A stretch of 64,000 nucleotides of DNA from assembly GCA_023634235.1 (NCBI GenBank), contig JAMKCF010000009.1:3658001-3722000 (forward strand). Reading direction: 5' to 3'. The notes beneath the pieces are model-generated. The model worked only from the letters and a program-made list of their open reading frames with translations. It was not told the DNA's origin and ran no database searches. The DNA comes from Pisaster brevispinus (lineage: Eukaryota > Echinodermata > Asteroidea > Forcipulatida > Asteriidae). The first letter of the stretch is position 1, and every line of letters starts with the position of its first letter. The position numbers and the translations under genes were made by a program. Shown piece by piece: positions 1 through 13,019 of this stretch.

Positions 1-449
1 TGTTTGATATGGGCCTTGACATTTAATATTTAATTTAGTGTTTCATAGGGAGAAGCACGCTCTCCACCCACCTTTTTCTGGGTTGAAAGTGAGCAAGAAG
101 GTTAATTTATTTCCATAGGAAGTAGAATTTTTAAATGGGTATTATCAAAACAGAACTGGCATGACTGGTAAGGTTACACAAAGTGAAGATTTAGTCTGAT
201 TGACTCAATTATTACATTCAACATACATTGTAAACTGTACACAATATGATGATAGTGAAACAAAAGCTCTTTTCGAAAACCACAGTCTGGGCTTGGGATC
301 CATCCAGACCTGATTTAAGCCCTGTAAGGAAAGCGCACAATGTCTAAAGTAGTGAAGGAGCCCAAGCCCAAATATTTAAACTGTAGTGTATTTTTTTTTT
401 TTTTTTAAGGCCTTCAGTACTTATGTTTAAGCCAGATACTTTGTTGTTG

Positions 450-741
450 TTAACACGTTGACTGCCGCCTACCAGTATATTCGTAGACAGGTGTAACAGA
501 TTCTGCCACTACGAGTATACTGGTAGAGAATGAAAGGCTTTTGTATTGTTAATTGAACACACTGGCATCACTGAGAATGCAACAAATACGCTTCTGGCAG
601 TGGTGAGGACATACATCCTGAGAATTTGTATTACAACATGTAGACACAAAAAAGTGTAACCTACTTGGTATGCGCGCATGCGCACCACACTTGGCAAATG
701 GGAATGCCCTACGAATCTATGACCGGCAGTCAACATGTTAA
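450..741. mobile_element. TTAA-bounded MITE, piggyBac-type termini
   Basis: TTAA (450-453) is followed by CACGTTGACTGCCG. The right end CGGCAGTCAACATG is followed by TTAA (738-741). The termini are inverted with one mismatch. The TTAA target site and the GTTGACTGCC-like end recall piggyBac elements. A second inner inverted repeat (ACCAGTATATTCGTA at about 471 versus TACGAGTATACTGGT at about 510) is present. Non-coding. Confidence 0.65.
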
Positions 742-835
742 GGCAAGGCATAGAGTTATCTACCAAGGAAATTCCTTCTTGAGCATTTAGAGGGACCCAG
801 GATAGAGTAACAAAATAAGGGACTGCCAACATCTA

Positions 836-907
836 GGGCTAGATAGCTCAGTTGGTAGAGCGCCGGCACATTAACCGGAGGTCGCTGGTTCAAATCCCAC
901 TCAAGTC
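836..907 (+). mobile_element. tRNA-derived SINE head / tRNA-like sequence
   Basis: Clear pol III promoter boxes: A box TAGCTCAGTTGGTAGAGC and B box GGTTCAAATCC with tRNA-like spacing and a CCGG/CCGG anticodon stem. The acceptor and T stems do not pair properly (GCTGG versus CCCAC), so it is read as a SINE head or tRNA pseudogene, not a working tRNA gene. A close relative lies at 27730-27802 on the other strand. Confidence 0.7.
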
Positions 908-1559
908 ATTTTTGCTTTGTTCAATCCCAAATTATTACAACTAAACAAATAAAATTCCCCCAAAATAGCAACAGCAACAAAAAGTGTGGCAGATGGATTT
1001 TAAACCTTGGCAGGACTTCTTTGAAACGTGGCGGGTGCCACAGAAAGCATGGTGGTGCACTATGCTATATTACAAGGAGTGTCACATTGTATATGAAAAT
1101 CACATTTTCATGCATTGCATGTAAGCATGAGACTTACACACGCATGATTATTCTCCAGTTATTGATAAAGGATCTTGGTTAATCATTGATCAATGCAGTT
1201 ATTGAAGGGCAATACACAAACTGATATCAGAGCTGTACATGTTGAACATGTTGACTCGGGGGTTCAACAATGGTGACCCGATTCCTCTGGAATAACTGGA
1301 AGTTTGCATTTAATCGCTTCCAACAAATGTTATTGGTTTACAATTCCCGTTGCATCACCTGTCAATCTTTATCCTGCACAGAAGACTATGTTTTCAGTAT
1401 TGACTCCAAATGATGGTTACAGCTAAATCTAATAATTAATTCAGGATTTGGGGTTTGCTTTTTCTCCAAATGCTTTTAAGAGCTAGTAGTATTTGTGAAT
1501 CCAGAGATATTATTTTCTTTTTAAATATTATTGATCTGGCATTAATACAATTTCAACAG

Positions 1560-1960
1560 TCACTCTCTGAAAAATACGTCTAGGACTTTGAATCTATAAC
1601 GCCTTTTCACATTATCGCCAACCGATCTGTGTCAAAATCTATGAGTCAACTCCCTGTTGACTCGGTAAAATCTGTTCAAATCTGCTGTTTTCACACTAGC
1701 TCTGCGTAAAATAGGCCTAGCGTAAAATCAGCTTGTGAGTTACACACATGTGTGAACTTTCGATCCAAGTATTGTGCAATCGTTTCACACTGCCAGGGTC
1801 CTACACTGATCGAAGCGGAAAACTTCCATACGGCAGTGTGGGGACGGCACCACGTACACTCAACATGAATCGAAAATGAACCCAGGGGTGTTCACACTCT
1901 GGCTTTCGACATGTGTTAGAATTTTCAACACGGATCGAGAGCTCTCAACCCACCTCCCAT
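1560..1960. repeat. Possible diverged transposon relic rich in TTCACAC
   Basis: The block is locally GC-richer than its surroundings and carries repeated TTTTCACA, TTCACAC and TGTGTGAA words in both orientations, a pattern common in hAT-type non-autonomous elements. No clean terminal repeats were found, and there is no coding capacity. Confidence 0.25.
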
Positions 1961-2760
1961 GCAGGGGTGTTTTTTTTTCTACTCAGAAGAATGTTTTTGT
2001 TGATTGTTGAAATGTTGTAGTGTGAAGTCAAGATTACACGGATGGGACCCGTGTCCAACACAGAGCTTTTATTTAGTGTAGGCCTATAGTGATGACTAGG
2101 GTACAAAAAGACAATATTAGCACCCATTTTGACATGTTTTATAAAATACCCTTAGGTAAACCATGGAGTATTGATTGGAATGAATGTTCAACTAATAATG
2201 AGCCATCCCTTTGGAGTGGAGCGTGGTGGGCACACCTCATCAGATTAAAATGTCAATAGATTTAGTAGAATGCAATAATTGATTTTGAAATTAGATTCGA
2301 ACAGTAATGAGTCATAACATGGAGGTAGAAATGGTCACAACATGTATAAATCAAAACAGAGAATGGGTAGTTACTCAAACTTAAACTGTGTACATGTACA
2401 TGTACAACTCTTACATGTAACTCTAAATGAGTCAAGATAGGGGGATATAACCTGCAACTCCCCACAGTCTATTCAAACACCATTTAACAATGTACGTTTG
2501 CTTTATCCGGTTGTAAAACATACTACGTACATGTTGCCATGGTAGTATGTTTGTGTACTCTTGCAGACCTCAAACAAACTCAATGGCCCCCAGACAGCAA
2601 TTGGATTAAAAGCACGCTGGATAAACTACAGTGCATGGGGTGAAACTGATGCCCCAAGCTCATTACCATAACTTGTCAAACCCATAACTTTTTTTTTCAT
2701 TTAAAAGAATAATGTTTTTGTTGACTGTTCAATATGATGGTGGGGAGGATTGTGTAAATA

Positions 2761-2804
2761 TTATGGCCTTTTACAACAAATATATTTGTTGTTAAAGGCC
2801 ATAA
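2761..2804. repeat. Near-perfect 44-bp palindrome
   Basis: Two 22-bp arms (TTATGGCCTTTTACAACAAA at the start; TGTTGTTAAAGGCCATAA at the end) meet with no spacer and have one mismatch. It would extrude as a cruciform or hairpin. It may be a minimal fold-back element. Confidence 0.8.
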
Positions 2805-3012
2805 TTACATTTGTGGTTCCTTGCTTCCACCTTTGTGTAAATTTGGTGAACTTTGACGTTGATTCCACTTTACAGGGCAAGTGGAGGGAACAACAAGTTA
2901 TTGGTTTGGGATTTGCTTTGGGATGCATCATATTTTGGGATGAGGTGAACAAGTTTTTGGTAAATATCTCAAATTGTACCAACTTAACACCAAATATTGA
3001 TACAAAAACATG

Positions 3013-3218
3013 TTATCTTCAAGCAAACTTGAATCCCTAATTCTGATTGGTCAACCTATAGTGACCAGAGGTGTGATATAAACCTATATTGCACGGCCCA
3101 TATGACATCATGCGTATTGTGCTGTTCTAACTCAGTGTATTGCTATGCGCAAAACAAGTATAGCTGTTCCTACACAGTGTACTGCATTAAGTTGCGCGTC
3201 AAGTTTGCTTGAAGATAA
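3013..3218. mobile_element. MITE with 20-bp perfect terminal inverted repeats
   Basis: The left end TTATCTTCAAGCAAACTTGA (3013-3032) is exactly repeated inverted at 3199-3218. The inner sequence begins with TTCTGATTGGTCAA. A diverged relative with the same internal order is at 49008-49200. No coding capacity. Confidence 0.75.
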
Positions 3219-3787
3219 ATTTATGATCACGCACCCGCTCATTGGGTACAGAAAATTACAGCAGGTCTGCATCCCAAATCCAACTCGGCCTTCGGACTTG
3301 TTGGATATGGGACGCAAGCGCTATATTTTTATAGTATAATAATGAATAACATTAAACTATAAATTAACCAAACCGTAATTCCATAATTATACCTTTTAAG
3401 TAAAAACTAATTTACTCGTGAGCGGGAGTGTGTTGCTCCCCCCCCCCCCCCACAGACATTCTTGTCCCATTGAGTGTCATAGGAATCAGTCTCAAGACAA
3501 CTCTTTATTGGTCTTGGCTTTGACAGATTCTGGTCTTCCTCGAATACTAACGGTCTTATTCTCAAACTGAAAGAACATGGTTTCTCAGATAGTTTTCATA
3601 TCTTGTTTGTCTGCATGTACATCATTGGCAATGTACAATACCTATCCACAGTGCTTGAATACCAGTGCTTGAATGCCTCTGTCACGCAGCGCTGACGTGT
3701 TCAAAGTATTTCCTCTGCACATGTGCACCATGAAGACAAGAACATAGCAGACTGTTTTTTTCTTTCCAGCCTAGATTTTGGTTGTCA

Positions 3788-3909
3788 GGCGGTGTCCGAA
3801 GTGGCAGCTGCTGCTGCAGCTGGATCACCACGTTAGCATGCATAAAGAAGCATAGACTGCCCTTAGCAACACCTTTAGTTACAGCCATAGCAAATAGCTG
3901 CAGCCACCA
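3788..3909. mobile_element. MITE copy, GGCCGTGTCCGAA family
   Basis: The left end GCGGTGTCCGAAGTGGCAGC matches the ends of the elements at 16425, 44040 and 62753. The middle CCCTTAGCAACA is shared with the copy at 44040. The right end is diverged and abuts the next element. Confidence 0.5.
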
Positions 3910-4111
3910 GGGCCCAATGTCATGGCTCTGCTTACCGCCAATTTATGCACTTGCGATCAGCATTTTCTATTTACTATGCAATCGCCAAATTTCTGCACTA
4001 GCTGCGTAAGCGAAGAATGCCTAGTCAAGTCGTAAGCAAAAATTCCCTGCTAAACCTGTGAAATACGCTTGACGTAAGTGCGGAGTTTCCTGCTTCCATG
4101 AAATTAGGCCC
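3910..4111. mobile_element. MITE copy, GGGCCCAATTTCAT family
   Basis: Starts GGGCCCAATGTCATGGCTCT and ends CCATGAAATTAGGCCC, imperfect terminal inverted repeats shared with the elements at 15936, 22470, 53372 and 59051. The interior is rich in GCTTA/TAAGC words. Non-coding. Confidence 0.6.
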
Positions 4112-5820
4112 TGTACAGACACAGCCTTCGACTAATTCTAATGAGAGAAAAAGAGCCCTTTCATAGGTCCTGGTCATGCCATATTTTCTCCTTTCAACAA
4201 CACTCACGACCACAAGCGTGTACAAGTGCCTGTATCTCAAGGTGCTGTTGAAAGGCCCACGAAGGCTCGCTCGGTTAAAACACACGCACCCCCATAAAAA
4301 GCGCTTTGTTTATACCCTTTATCAGTTTATGTGTTAAACATAAAGTGAGTGAGTGTGTGTGTGTACATGTACATATAAGAAACAAACATGCTTTAATGTA
4401 ATTTTGCAATTTCCTTCTTGCGGGATGACGCTGAAAGCTTGCTTCGTGTAGAGCTAGCGAAAACACTTAAAAAGGTTCGTCCTTGAATAACGTGCCGACA
4501 ATAATCTGCAGGATGCGTGACTGATAATGCAGTGACTGCAATAAATAATACTCTACGGCAATTAGACCAGTAACTTTGGTGTGTGCATCCTGGAATGATG
4601 AAATTATTTGACCCCCAAAAGAGAAGAAGACAATTTGTCAGGATGTAGAATGATCAATCAATATGGATGGTTCACAGTTTTGTACACTCTACTGGTGCAA
4701 CATTTTTTCTTGGGGGTGTTCACTAAAACAACTCCAGTTTTCAAGATACATGCAGGTTTGGTTCAGTGGCTTCTTTCCCTGCCTTTCTTTCACCTCTGTG
4801 CACCCACCTCAGACCGGAGCCTTGCAAGTGGATTGGGTTTTCAGTCCCTACCTGATTGCATGGGTGTTTCCCATTGGGGTTTTCATCCCACATCTAAAAC
4901 TGAACAGTTCTTCCTATTTTCTGATCATCCAGTTATTGGCACTTATTGTGCTGTTGGATATGAAATAGATAGGGAAATAAAAGAAGAAAAATTGCTTAAA
5001 TCCCGAGGTTTGAAAATTTCACTGACAATGCGGTTTTTTGAAAGGCACTCCATGTGTAAATGCTCATAAAAAAATCATAAACACTAAACATATACTGTAC
5101 AAACCATTACAAAGAATTGCCGACTTGATTTTTGTGTACTCTATGGTTCAAATATCATGCAAAATTACCTAACTTGATATCGCTGCAGAAATTGCTTTAG
5201 TGCAATTATGCGCATAATTGACCATAGCCTTGAGGCTTTTTTGTAAACAAGTGAGTGATGTCACATATGGTCACACCTATAACAGTCAGTTTTATGTACA
5301 ATGTACATGTACATGTACATGTACACAAGTCCTGTATTTATGAATGACATCATAAGCCCCGAGGTCAAACTACAGTGTCACTCAACAATATCATGAGGAA
5401 CCACATGCCATTCTTCATTACGAACCACATGCCAATACTATTGTAGTTTCCAACACTAAAGAGAAGTTTGCTTTATCACAATGGATTGCGTTAACTGGGT
5501 ATTTCCAAAAGTTTATTGCCAAATTTGTAAACCATGGGCCGAATTTCATAGTGCTACAGTATTAGTGGATCGTGCAAAAAATAGCAGAGCGCCGCCACAA
5601 GCAAAACACTTTTTAAAGTTTTCTTCTTTTGATTGTCACCCGAATGTTACCACTTCGGAGTGACACACCCCTTTGGTGATGGTATTTCATTTCATGTTTC
5701 ATTTCATGTTTTGGTGGCTTTTTTTTCCCCCAGTCCTTTTTGTGCATTTTCCCTTTGCCTTGTAATTTCTTTGGGTTTTTTTCCCTGTATAACTTTTCCT
5801 TTATTTGCATTTGTTGCTGT

Positions 5821-6185
5821 ATATAATAATAACAACAATTTATTGAATCTTTATTGCACTCTCTGCAGGACCATCCTGTGCGAGGGCACATAACAATACA
5901 AATTCCAGTCAGAAAATTACACACAAAAAGTTTAACCAAAAACCAAAAAGCAAAATTGAAATCAAGATAAAAGACAACCACAATACTGTCAAAAAGATAC
6001 AAGCCCACATACAATAGCATTTAAAAAGTACACCAAAACATATTAACCATGCTAAAACCGAAAGATTCAAAACTCACTTCACGTCACCAAATGCTTTCAT
6101 AAAAAGAAATGTTTTAAGATTGGATTTAAAAAGACTCCTCGAGTACAATTTAGGAAAATCAGATGCCAAATCATTCTATAGATTT
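5821..6185 (-). mobile_element. LINE 3' end (L2/CR1-like), truncated
   Basis: Read on the minus strand, about 6175 down to 6070 encodes NDLASDFPKLYSRS then LFKSNLKTFLFMKAFGDVK and a stop. This is the typical FK-xLKTxLF end of non-LTR retrotransposon ORF2. A 3' UTR follows, ending in the (TTA)n-like run at 5821-5840. It is 5'-truncated, the usual state of a dead copy. Confidence 0.6.
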
Positions 6186-7560
6186 GGAATATGGAATATA
6201 TTTTTGTTTGTATGTGTTTTTATGTATTTTACAAAATCTGTGTAATTTTGTATGTAGTGAATAGAATATTATTATTACATGTACCGTATAATCATAAATG
6301 TATTCTGCTATACAGTGATATCTGAATTGAGATTTCGGTGCTGTACATGTTGATTGCTGTGAATTCAGTATCTTCTTCAATGACAGTACATGTACCTAGT
6401 TGTACAGAGGTGTGCAGTACACGGGTCAAAGTTTGCAAAACTGATTAGATTCGAAATGATTAAATAATATTATCTTGTATTCAGACCCGGAATAATCGAG
6501 TTATGTTTTAGAGTCTGTGCTAGCGCATTGTACAACTCTGCAGACGTGTACTGTTTGTGTCCAGCCTCAATTGATCTGTCCGGTTGAAAGAAGAATTGAC
6601 AACCTTTTTTGTAATGATCTGATTGGTTCATGTGAGTACAAAGTGTTGACATAAATATTTTGAAGAGGTGGCTCGTTTTTGGGTTTTTTCAGAATAAAGG
6701 AGTAGGTCTCATACTTTAAAAGGTAGCCCCACATACCTTGTAGGAAAATAATGAATATTGAAGCGCCATGAGCGTCACTGAGTGAAGCAATTTGCATCCG
6801 GGATAAAGAATATCAGCTGTGTTTTACCCGTTCACCGATCTACCATTTCCAACATTTTATGATTCCTTTCAGTACATTTGGACTCTCAAAATGGCGGACG
6901 GGATAGGCGCGTGTAAGTGCACTGCGCAAGGGGTCAATAGAAGGATTTGGGTCTGTAAGGGTTAGGACGAAGACTCCGGAGACAGCTGCCTTAAAATTAA
7001 TCTTGCTGGTACATGGGAGACCTTCAATTCCAGACATGGCTCCCGCTGAATTCACAATACACACTGTAGACTGACCTTGTCGTTACAATATTTTTGATTA
7101 TCTCAAAAGATTTCTCCAAACATAAGAATCTCATCACTGAGGAGTGGACACACTTCTGGTACTACATGTGTATGCATTGTTCATCAACGCGATTCAAGGT
7201 TTTTGTTCTTTCCAGTGTGGCTCCATGTAAACAATGATGCGTCACATGTAATTACCATTTTAAAGACTGAAGAGGACACTTGGAGAGTTTTCCGGATTTG
7301 ATTGCATTTGTTCTGTACAATCGAAACCAGTCGCGCTTTGTACAACTCATGAGGTGGCCATGTGTAATAAGGGAGCATCCCATGACAGTAGAGGAAGTGT
7401 TCCATCGGGAACATGGAGTGTTTGCAATGAGAGTGTGACTGCCCTTGTAGGGAACAGGTGATACTCAAGACTTGTCCAAAGGGAGTGCTCCAGTTGGAAC
7501 GCTAAGGAAACAAGTTCACTGGGTCAAGAAGCCTAATTAAAATACAAAACTTGTACTAAT

Positions 7561-7580
7561 CTTTCTCTCTCTCTCTCTAG
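7561..7580. repeat. (CT)n microsatellite
   Basis: A short run of CT dinucleotides. Nothing else is recognisable between about 6186 and 8130 apart from weak similarity around 6880-6950 (CAAGGGGTCAATAG) to a repeat near 54510-54655. Confidence 0.7.
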
Positions 7581-8129
7581 TCTAGTTGAGTTTTGCCCAT
7601 TCTAGCTATCCCTCATTAAGCTAGGAAGATCAGTTGGAAGCACCCCGATGTCTCTGGCAACTACATCTGTATAGCTGAGCTTTTGTCTTTCCCCCATGTT
7701 TTCCTTCTGTGTACAGCTCAAGGCACCTGCATAAAAAGGAAATGGGTGATGTGGAAAAAAACACAAACACAACTATTTGAGTATGGTTTTATAGAGGTGC
7801 ACATGTAGATTCAAGTTGTTTTTTAAAGGTTTACAGCACCTTTAACATCCCATGGCTCAACCTTTTGGAAGTTCTTCAAAGTTTTTAATTATATTCACTT
7901 GAAGGAGAAAAACAAATAAACAAATAAAAAAATGTATTTTGCAGATAACTAATAAAACTTTATAATATCCTTAGATTAGTGAGAGCAAATTGTCACACAA
8001 AGTTAAAAAAATGTTTCTTAAGCGAAATTGTTTGCTTTTTTGTACCGTCAACTAAAGCATTTTTTCTCCCAAACACTCTGTCCATGCGTACAGCCAACAT
8101 TGGTATTTGTCGAAGATCAGAATCGGCTC

Positions 8130-8215
8130 TTTGTGTGACCCAACATATACATAAAATTATAAACCTGTGAAAGTTTAAGCTCAATCAGTCATCAGAGTCA
8201 CAAGAAAACAGTGAC
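8130..8215 (+). mobile_element. Fragment of the AGGCAGGGTGTACTTTTGG MITE family
   Basis: The segment CCCAACATATACATAAAAT followed by a few bases and AAACCTGTGAAA is shared with the copy at 59365-59722 and, inverted, with 55530-55902. Only an internal part is recognisable here. Confidence 0.45.
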
Positions 8216-9204
8216 AAACCCCATCACAGTTATGCTGCTTTTAAACGCCTGATTTCGGGCTAGTGAGATCAAAATTAAATGTTATACTCGCTTCCCAAAA
8301 ACTGTAGCATTTCAAGCAAACATACTTCAAAGGTACTTTTCCACCATGACCAAATCGATACCATGTAAGTAGTGTGCAAATCTGTTAGCATTTACATATT
8401 TTTAATCAAGTATGCACACACTTTTTAAATGTAAAATTGTTTTAATTCAGCCTTTGTGCTGCGAAGATAGTTTTTTTCAATAAAATATTTCATTTTATTC
8501 TTAAAAGTTCTACAAGTACGGAACCAGTCAATCTCAGGTCAAAATTTCTCTGCCTGAACTTTATTTGGCATTCTGAAGATGATGAACAAGTCTGCATATT
8601 GGGACAAATAAAAAAAAAAACTTAAATTGTTAAGATTTTCTGTACTACAAACAGAAACTGAACATGTAACTGTTAGACTCCCCCTTCCTTAAACCTGACC
8701 ATGGGTTTCAACAAAAAAAAAAGGTTATTTTTATGCGAAGTTTCCTTGAGTATTTGAAATTTTATTAATTACATAACCTTCCAGAATGCCATGCAGAGCC
8801 TTTCCTCTAATAAATTAAAGTGTACAATGTACGTTCAATGTACACGTACAGTATAGTCTTACTCCCTTGCTAAAAACTATAAGCTTAGATGTCGTTGTTA
8901 AAAAAAGTTATACTCCCAGAAATTTGTTTGTACAATAAGTTAGTTATTTATTCAACATGGGAATTAAGCTTCCATTCTTCATGTCAAACAAATGAGTTTC
9001 GTTTGGGAAAGGAAGGAATGCGAAACTGTGACTTTATGACCTTCAGTCAGATTTTGGAGCAAAGATTTTGGAGCAAAGACTGATTGATGATTGATGTTTT
9101 GTCTGGGATTTTCACTATGTTGTGTGTTATTTGGATTTGGCATGGTAATAAAAAACGGGTTGTTTCAGAGGATGTCTTGCATGCACCTCATAGTAGTGGT
9201 CGCT

Positions 9205-9278
9205 ACAAACAAACAAACAAACAAACAAACACCCCAACAAACAACCAAAACAAACAAAACCCTCCAAACAAACAAACA
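9205..9278. repeat. (AAAC)n microsatellite
   Basis: An imperfect AAAC tetranucleotide array interrupted by CCCC and CCTCC. It explains the repetitive KQTNKQTN-type short reading frames here, which are not genes. Confidence 0.9.
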
Positions 9279-9479
9279 TGAAACTGCACACAATGTTTTT
9301 GTGTGTTCCTCGTTTTTTTAATTATTACAAAGTTGCACATCTACTTGATTTCTATCATGGGCAGACCTTACAGTATGAATTAATTACTAGAAAGCATTAA
9401 GTACACACATCATACCATATGCCAGCCTTTCCCCCTTGTATAATGCAATCGTTTGTTCTTTTGTTTTTCTCTTAGTGTT

Positions 9480-9624
9480 ATAGACCATGCAAGTCTCGCG
9501 CGTATTCGAACATTTTTGGGACCACTGTGGTCCCACGTACATTCCTTTAACGCGTGAAAGAAACAAACTCACGCGCTTTAACGGATCCCAATGTTCGATT
9601 ACGCGCGAGACTTGCACAGTCTAT
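9480..9624. mobile_element. Fold-back MITE, about 42-bp terminal inverted repeats
   Basis: The left arm begins ATAGACCATGCAAGTCTCGC and the right arm ends CGAGACTTGCACAGTCTAT. The arms also share CGAACATT and GCGCGTA, so most of the element folds on itself. The centre holds a second perfect hairpin, GGGACCACTGTGGTCCC (9518-9534). The CpG-rich ends stand out in an AT-rich region. Confidence 0.75.
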
Positions 9625-9874
9625 TGCAGTATTTTCTTGAAGAAATTTGTGCAATGGTCAAGTGTTCTCTGGCTATTGAATTTCATTAGAAGCCAACCAG
9701 CCATTCAAATGCAATTAGCGTATAGATATTTTATGATTGGAAAAAACTTGACCGCTTGCAGTCAGATGTTAATGGGAAACTCATAAACAATTGCGTGCTT
9801 ATAGTAATAATAATAATGATAATAAGCATGATGAAAATGAAAATTGATAAAGAAATTGCCAAAGTGAATGATTT

Positions 9875-10404
9875 AGAAGGACTGAGGCCGATAGGGCCAA
9901 ACAACAGATGCTTATCACAGGGTCAGGCATTACATGTACCAATCTAATTTAGGTCTCCAGACTACTCAGTGTGGAGTGACATAGGAGGAGAGGATATTGG
10001 AGGAATTGGAGGTCACATGCTAGCCAAACTGCCTAGACTGTAAGGGCTCATCCAAATGCTTCATTATAAAGATGAGTTTTTAGGTTTTTCGTAAATTGGA
10101 TGAAAGGAACCGAAAAAATTTTCATTTGATAGCAATTTGTTCCGTAGGCACAGTGCGGCGTGGGTAACAGACCGATTACCCCATGAACAATTAGATTTAG
10201 TCTCAAGGAGGTAGTTAATTTGTCAGAATGGCATTTGCGGAGGAGGATTGTAAGGTTAGAGCAAATCATCGATATTTTGTTTCTTTTCTTTTTCTCCCCC
10301 TCAATGACAAAGTTGCATTTCAGAAATTGTGTACTTAAGCACAAAATCCTTGGGGAAAATGTAAACCAATTTGAAATGCTCTTGCAAACACGGAATTTAG
10401 TCAT
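9875..10404 (-). mobile_element. LINE 3' end (L2/CR1-like), truncated
   Basis: On the minus strand the region ending at 10048 encodes FIQFTKNLKTHLYNEAFG and a stop, the ORF2 C-terminal pattern of L2/CR1 elements. The following 3' UTR (10047 down to 9875) reappears on the plus strand at 29889-30065. An ATA-rich run at 9802-9825 would be the terminal microsatellite. Stops and indels show it is dead. Confidence 0.55.
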
Positions 10405-11269
10405 TCAAAGAATAATGGGGAAAAAGTGGATGGAAAATCTTCAACAATTCATACGTATTATACTTTAATGGGTTTTCTTTTAATAAAGATTGTTAGATAC
10501 TGTTTCTTACTTTGGGGAAATATCTTCAATACTGAAAGATCTGAAAGGTAGTGTATACATAACACTACAACAATGATGACATTAGCATCGAATGAAAAAC
10601 AGGATGGATAATTTGACACTTTGAGATTGATTTTCCCTTTAAATAATCTAGTAATATTTCCTTCAAGTAGAGTTGAATTTCTCATATTGTGTTTCACTGT
10701 TAAGAGCTTTCAATGTTTTTTTTCCCATCTGTGAAGTAACTTTAGATTTCATCTATTTTGATATTGTATTTCGCATGCTTTTGTCTCATGCTGCTTCGTT
10801 TGCATACATAATATGGATTGTTTTAATTAAGTCATGAACAATGTAAGAGTTACAGCGGATGGTATCGATTTTCCAGCATAAAAATCTATACACCAGTACA
10901 TGATGAAGGAATGCACAGTCCAATTTACAGTGGAGTTTCCTTGACTGTTCTGAGGATTGGAATAACTGCATTCAAGCCAAGAGAGGGCGCTATTGCAACT
11001 TTGTATCACACCTCAAAGTTGTGTAGTAAATAAATAGACAGGTTCCCATGCATGTGTGATGTATAATTGTTTACACAATCATTTGGGACACATTACCAGT
11101 TTTGGTTTCACAAGCATAAAAGTGGATACAACTCTGCAACAAGTATAAGGAAGGCAAGTGACTTTAGTTACCCAAGTTGTTGGTGACAATTTATCTGATT
11201 CTTGAATTTTAATTCAGTGACAATCCCACCTGAGTAGTGCCTGTGGTTTTTGTGGCGTTTCCTGAGTGC

Positions 11270-11515
11270 GACTTAAAAGAGCACTGGAGTCTGGACTCAA
11301 GCTTTGGTGTTCCTGGTCAGCAGAGTATGGGTTCGAGTCCCCCGTGGTGGCACTTGTGTCCTTGAGCAAGACACTTAACCATAATTGCTTTGTCCTTCGG
11401 ATGGGACAATAAGCCATAGGTTCTATATGTACTAGAATTGATAAATAGTGAACGTAAAAGAACCCAGAACACTTATCATGGAAGAGTAGGGGTTTACCCC
11501 AGTGTGGGTCCACAT
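11270..11515 (+). mobile_element. tRNA-derived SINE with conserved central domain
   Basis: A degenerate tRNA-like head with B box GGTTCGAGTCC (11331-11341) is followed by GTCCTTGAGCAAGACACTTA, a central-domain motif shared by SINEs of many marine animals. A body with TCCTTCGGATGGGAC and a tail TAAAAGAACCCAGAACAC follow. A related tail lies inverted at 32485-32665. Confidence 0.7.
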
Positions 11516-12130
11516 AGCAAGCACCTATATTTACAGGTTTCCTCAGGCTTGCAAGCTACAGTGATTAGGTTGACTTACGAGTCATCCTTGGTTTCATTAC
11601 CGGAAATATATAATAATTGATCTGCAAAACCCTTAATTCCCACAAATTTTTTCTGACTCACAACATGAAAAGTGTGACATTTTACACAAAGTCACGTGCA
11701 TTCATGAGCATGAGGGCTTGCAAAGTGCAGTATGGGCTTGATAGATGCGTTCCAATTCACAAAGACAGTGTGCGTACATGTACAATGACTATGTAAAACA
11801 TGTGACATCATGTAGTTTAAGTGTTTGAACAGACACCATTGGAAACCACGAGTTTTATATGAACAACAGCATTCATTTGTGCACATTTATCTGTACACAT
11901 TGTAACTTAAATGTCTCCCTTTTTTTTTTAGACACAGATAATTTTGAATGTTTTTAAAATTATAATTATGGTCCACGTGTTTTTGTCATCACTGTTTTGT
12001 AGATTTTCATGAAGCTATGGTGAGTTGTTTCCTTTGGATGGAGTACATTGTATGATACATATGCACACTTGCATCCATCTATGGGTCAAATAAGTCATTC
12101 TGAACTTACAGTGCATGTTAACCAGGATAT

Positions 12131-12335
12131 AGACAGGGTTTGCCCTAAACTTTTTCAGTGTCTAGTCAGCGGTACCAGTCAGCTTGTCATATAGTCCCCC
12201 AGCTTTTCCACAAGTCCATAATTCATTTTAAACAGCGATGTTTAGCAACACTGAACTAGCCAGCCAGACCTCTTGAAGAGACTCTTGATGACTGGTCCTC
12301 GGGTGTTTCAACTGGCATTTGGCCAGCGGACCACT
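12131..12335 (-). repeat. Dispersed repeat, GACTAGTG/GGCTAGTTCAGTG family, copy 1
   Basis: The reverse complement of the segment around GCAACACTGAACTAGCC matches 26392-26607 and 28050-28216 over roughly 200 bp. Shared landmarks: CTGGCCAG near the ends, TTCAGTGTT, and ATGGACT..TG followed by AAAAG. Non-coding, probably a MITE or SINE-like element; no clear terminal repeats. Confidence 0.6.
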
Positions 12336-13019
12336 GTGAGGGCAGATCGCTGAAATAGAAAATGCTCAAAATTTGGTGTGAATTGTCTTTAAAAAGGTGT
12401 ATCCCAGTTGCTTCCAATCCCTTGTGGCTGTGGTAGCAGCCTCTGGAATTCTCCAATATCCTCCACTCTATGGCATCTCAACATTAAAATGTTTGGACTT
12501 GTATAAGATCGGTTTTCCTGGCTCAGTGATAGCCAATTGCTATTTGGGCCCACTGTCCTCAATCCTCAGACAACTTCATGTAGAGTATCTTTTGGGGAGT
12601 GGGTAAGTGGTAAGGAGTAACTTTACAATGATAACAAAGCTGAGTAACAAGGACGCCGGGGCACAGTAGTTGCAGTGAGAAGACTATTCCACATTGTGAA
12701 GGTTGAGCAAACACAACACAAGGCTTTAAGAAGGCGGATCAAAAGAGAAAACAGGCTGGAGGGGGCGAGTTGTTGACATTAGATGTAAAGAAAGAATACA
12801 AAGGGGATCCCTTCGCTATTAACTTGTAGGAGCGGTCACAATGTGAAGGAAAGCAACAGTTCTCGATGATCAGGCCTTGAAAGGGGCAGGGGGAGGTACA
12901 TTAGGGTGGGAGCATGGACTCAGAGGGGATGGGAGAGAGTCACGAAAGGACATTGTTACAATGTGCATCCGCCTTGTTAAGGACAAATCTATTAAGGTTT
13001 GACTCGCAGTCACAGTCAG

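Noticed and set aside
836..907. Functional tRNA gene
   Set aside because: The A and B boxes are good but the acceptor and T stems do not pair, and a near copy exists elsewhere in the window, as expected for a SINE.
4608..5069. 153-codon plus-strand ORF
   Set aside because: Low-complexity, no family resemblance, no splice or promoter context; a chance frame in intergenic DNA.
9084..9321. Asn/Lys/Thr/Gln-rich small ORFs
   Set aside because: They are translations of the (AAAC)n microsatellite.
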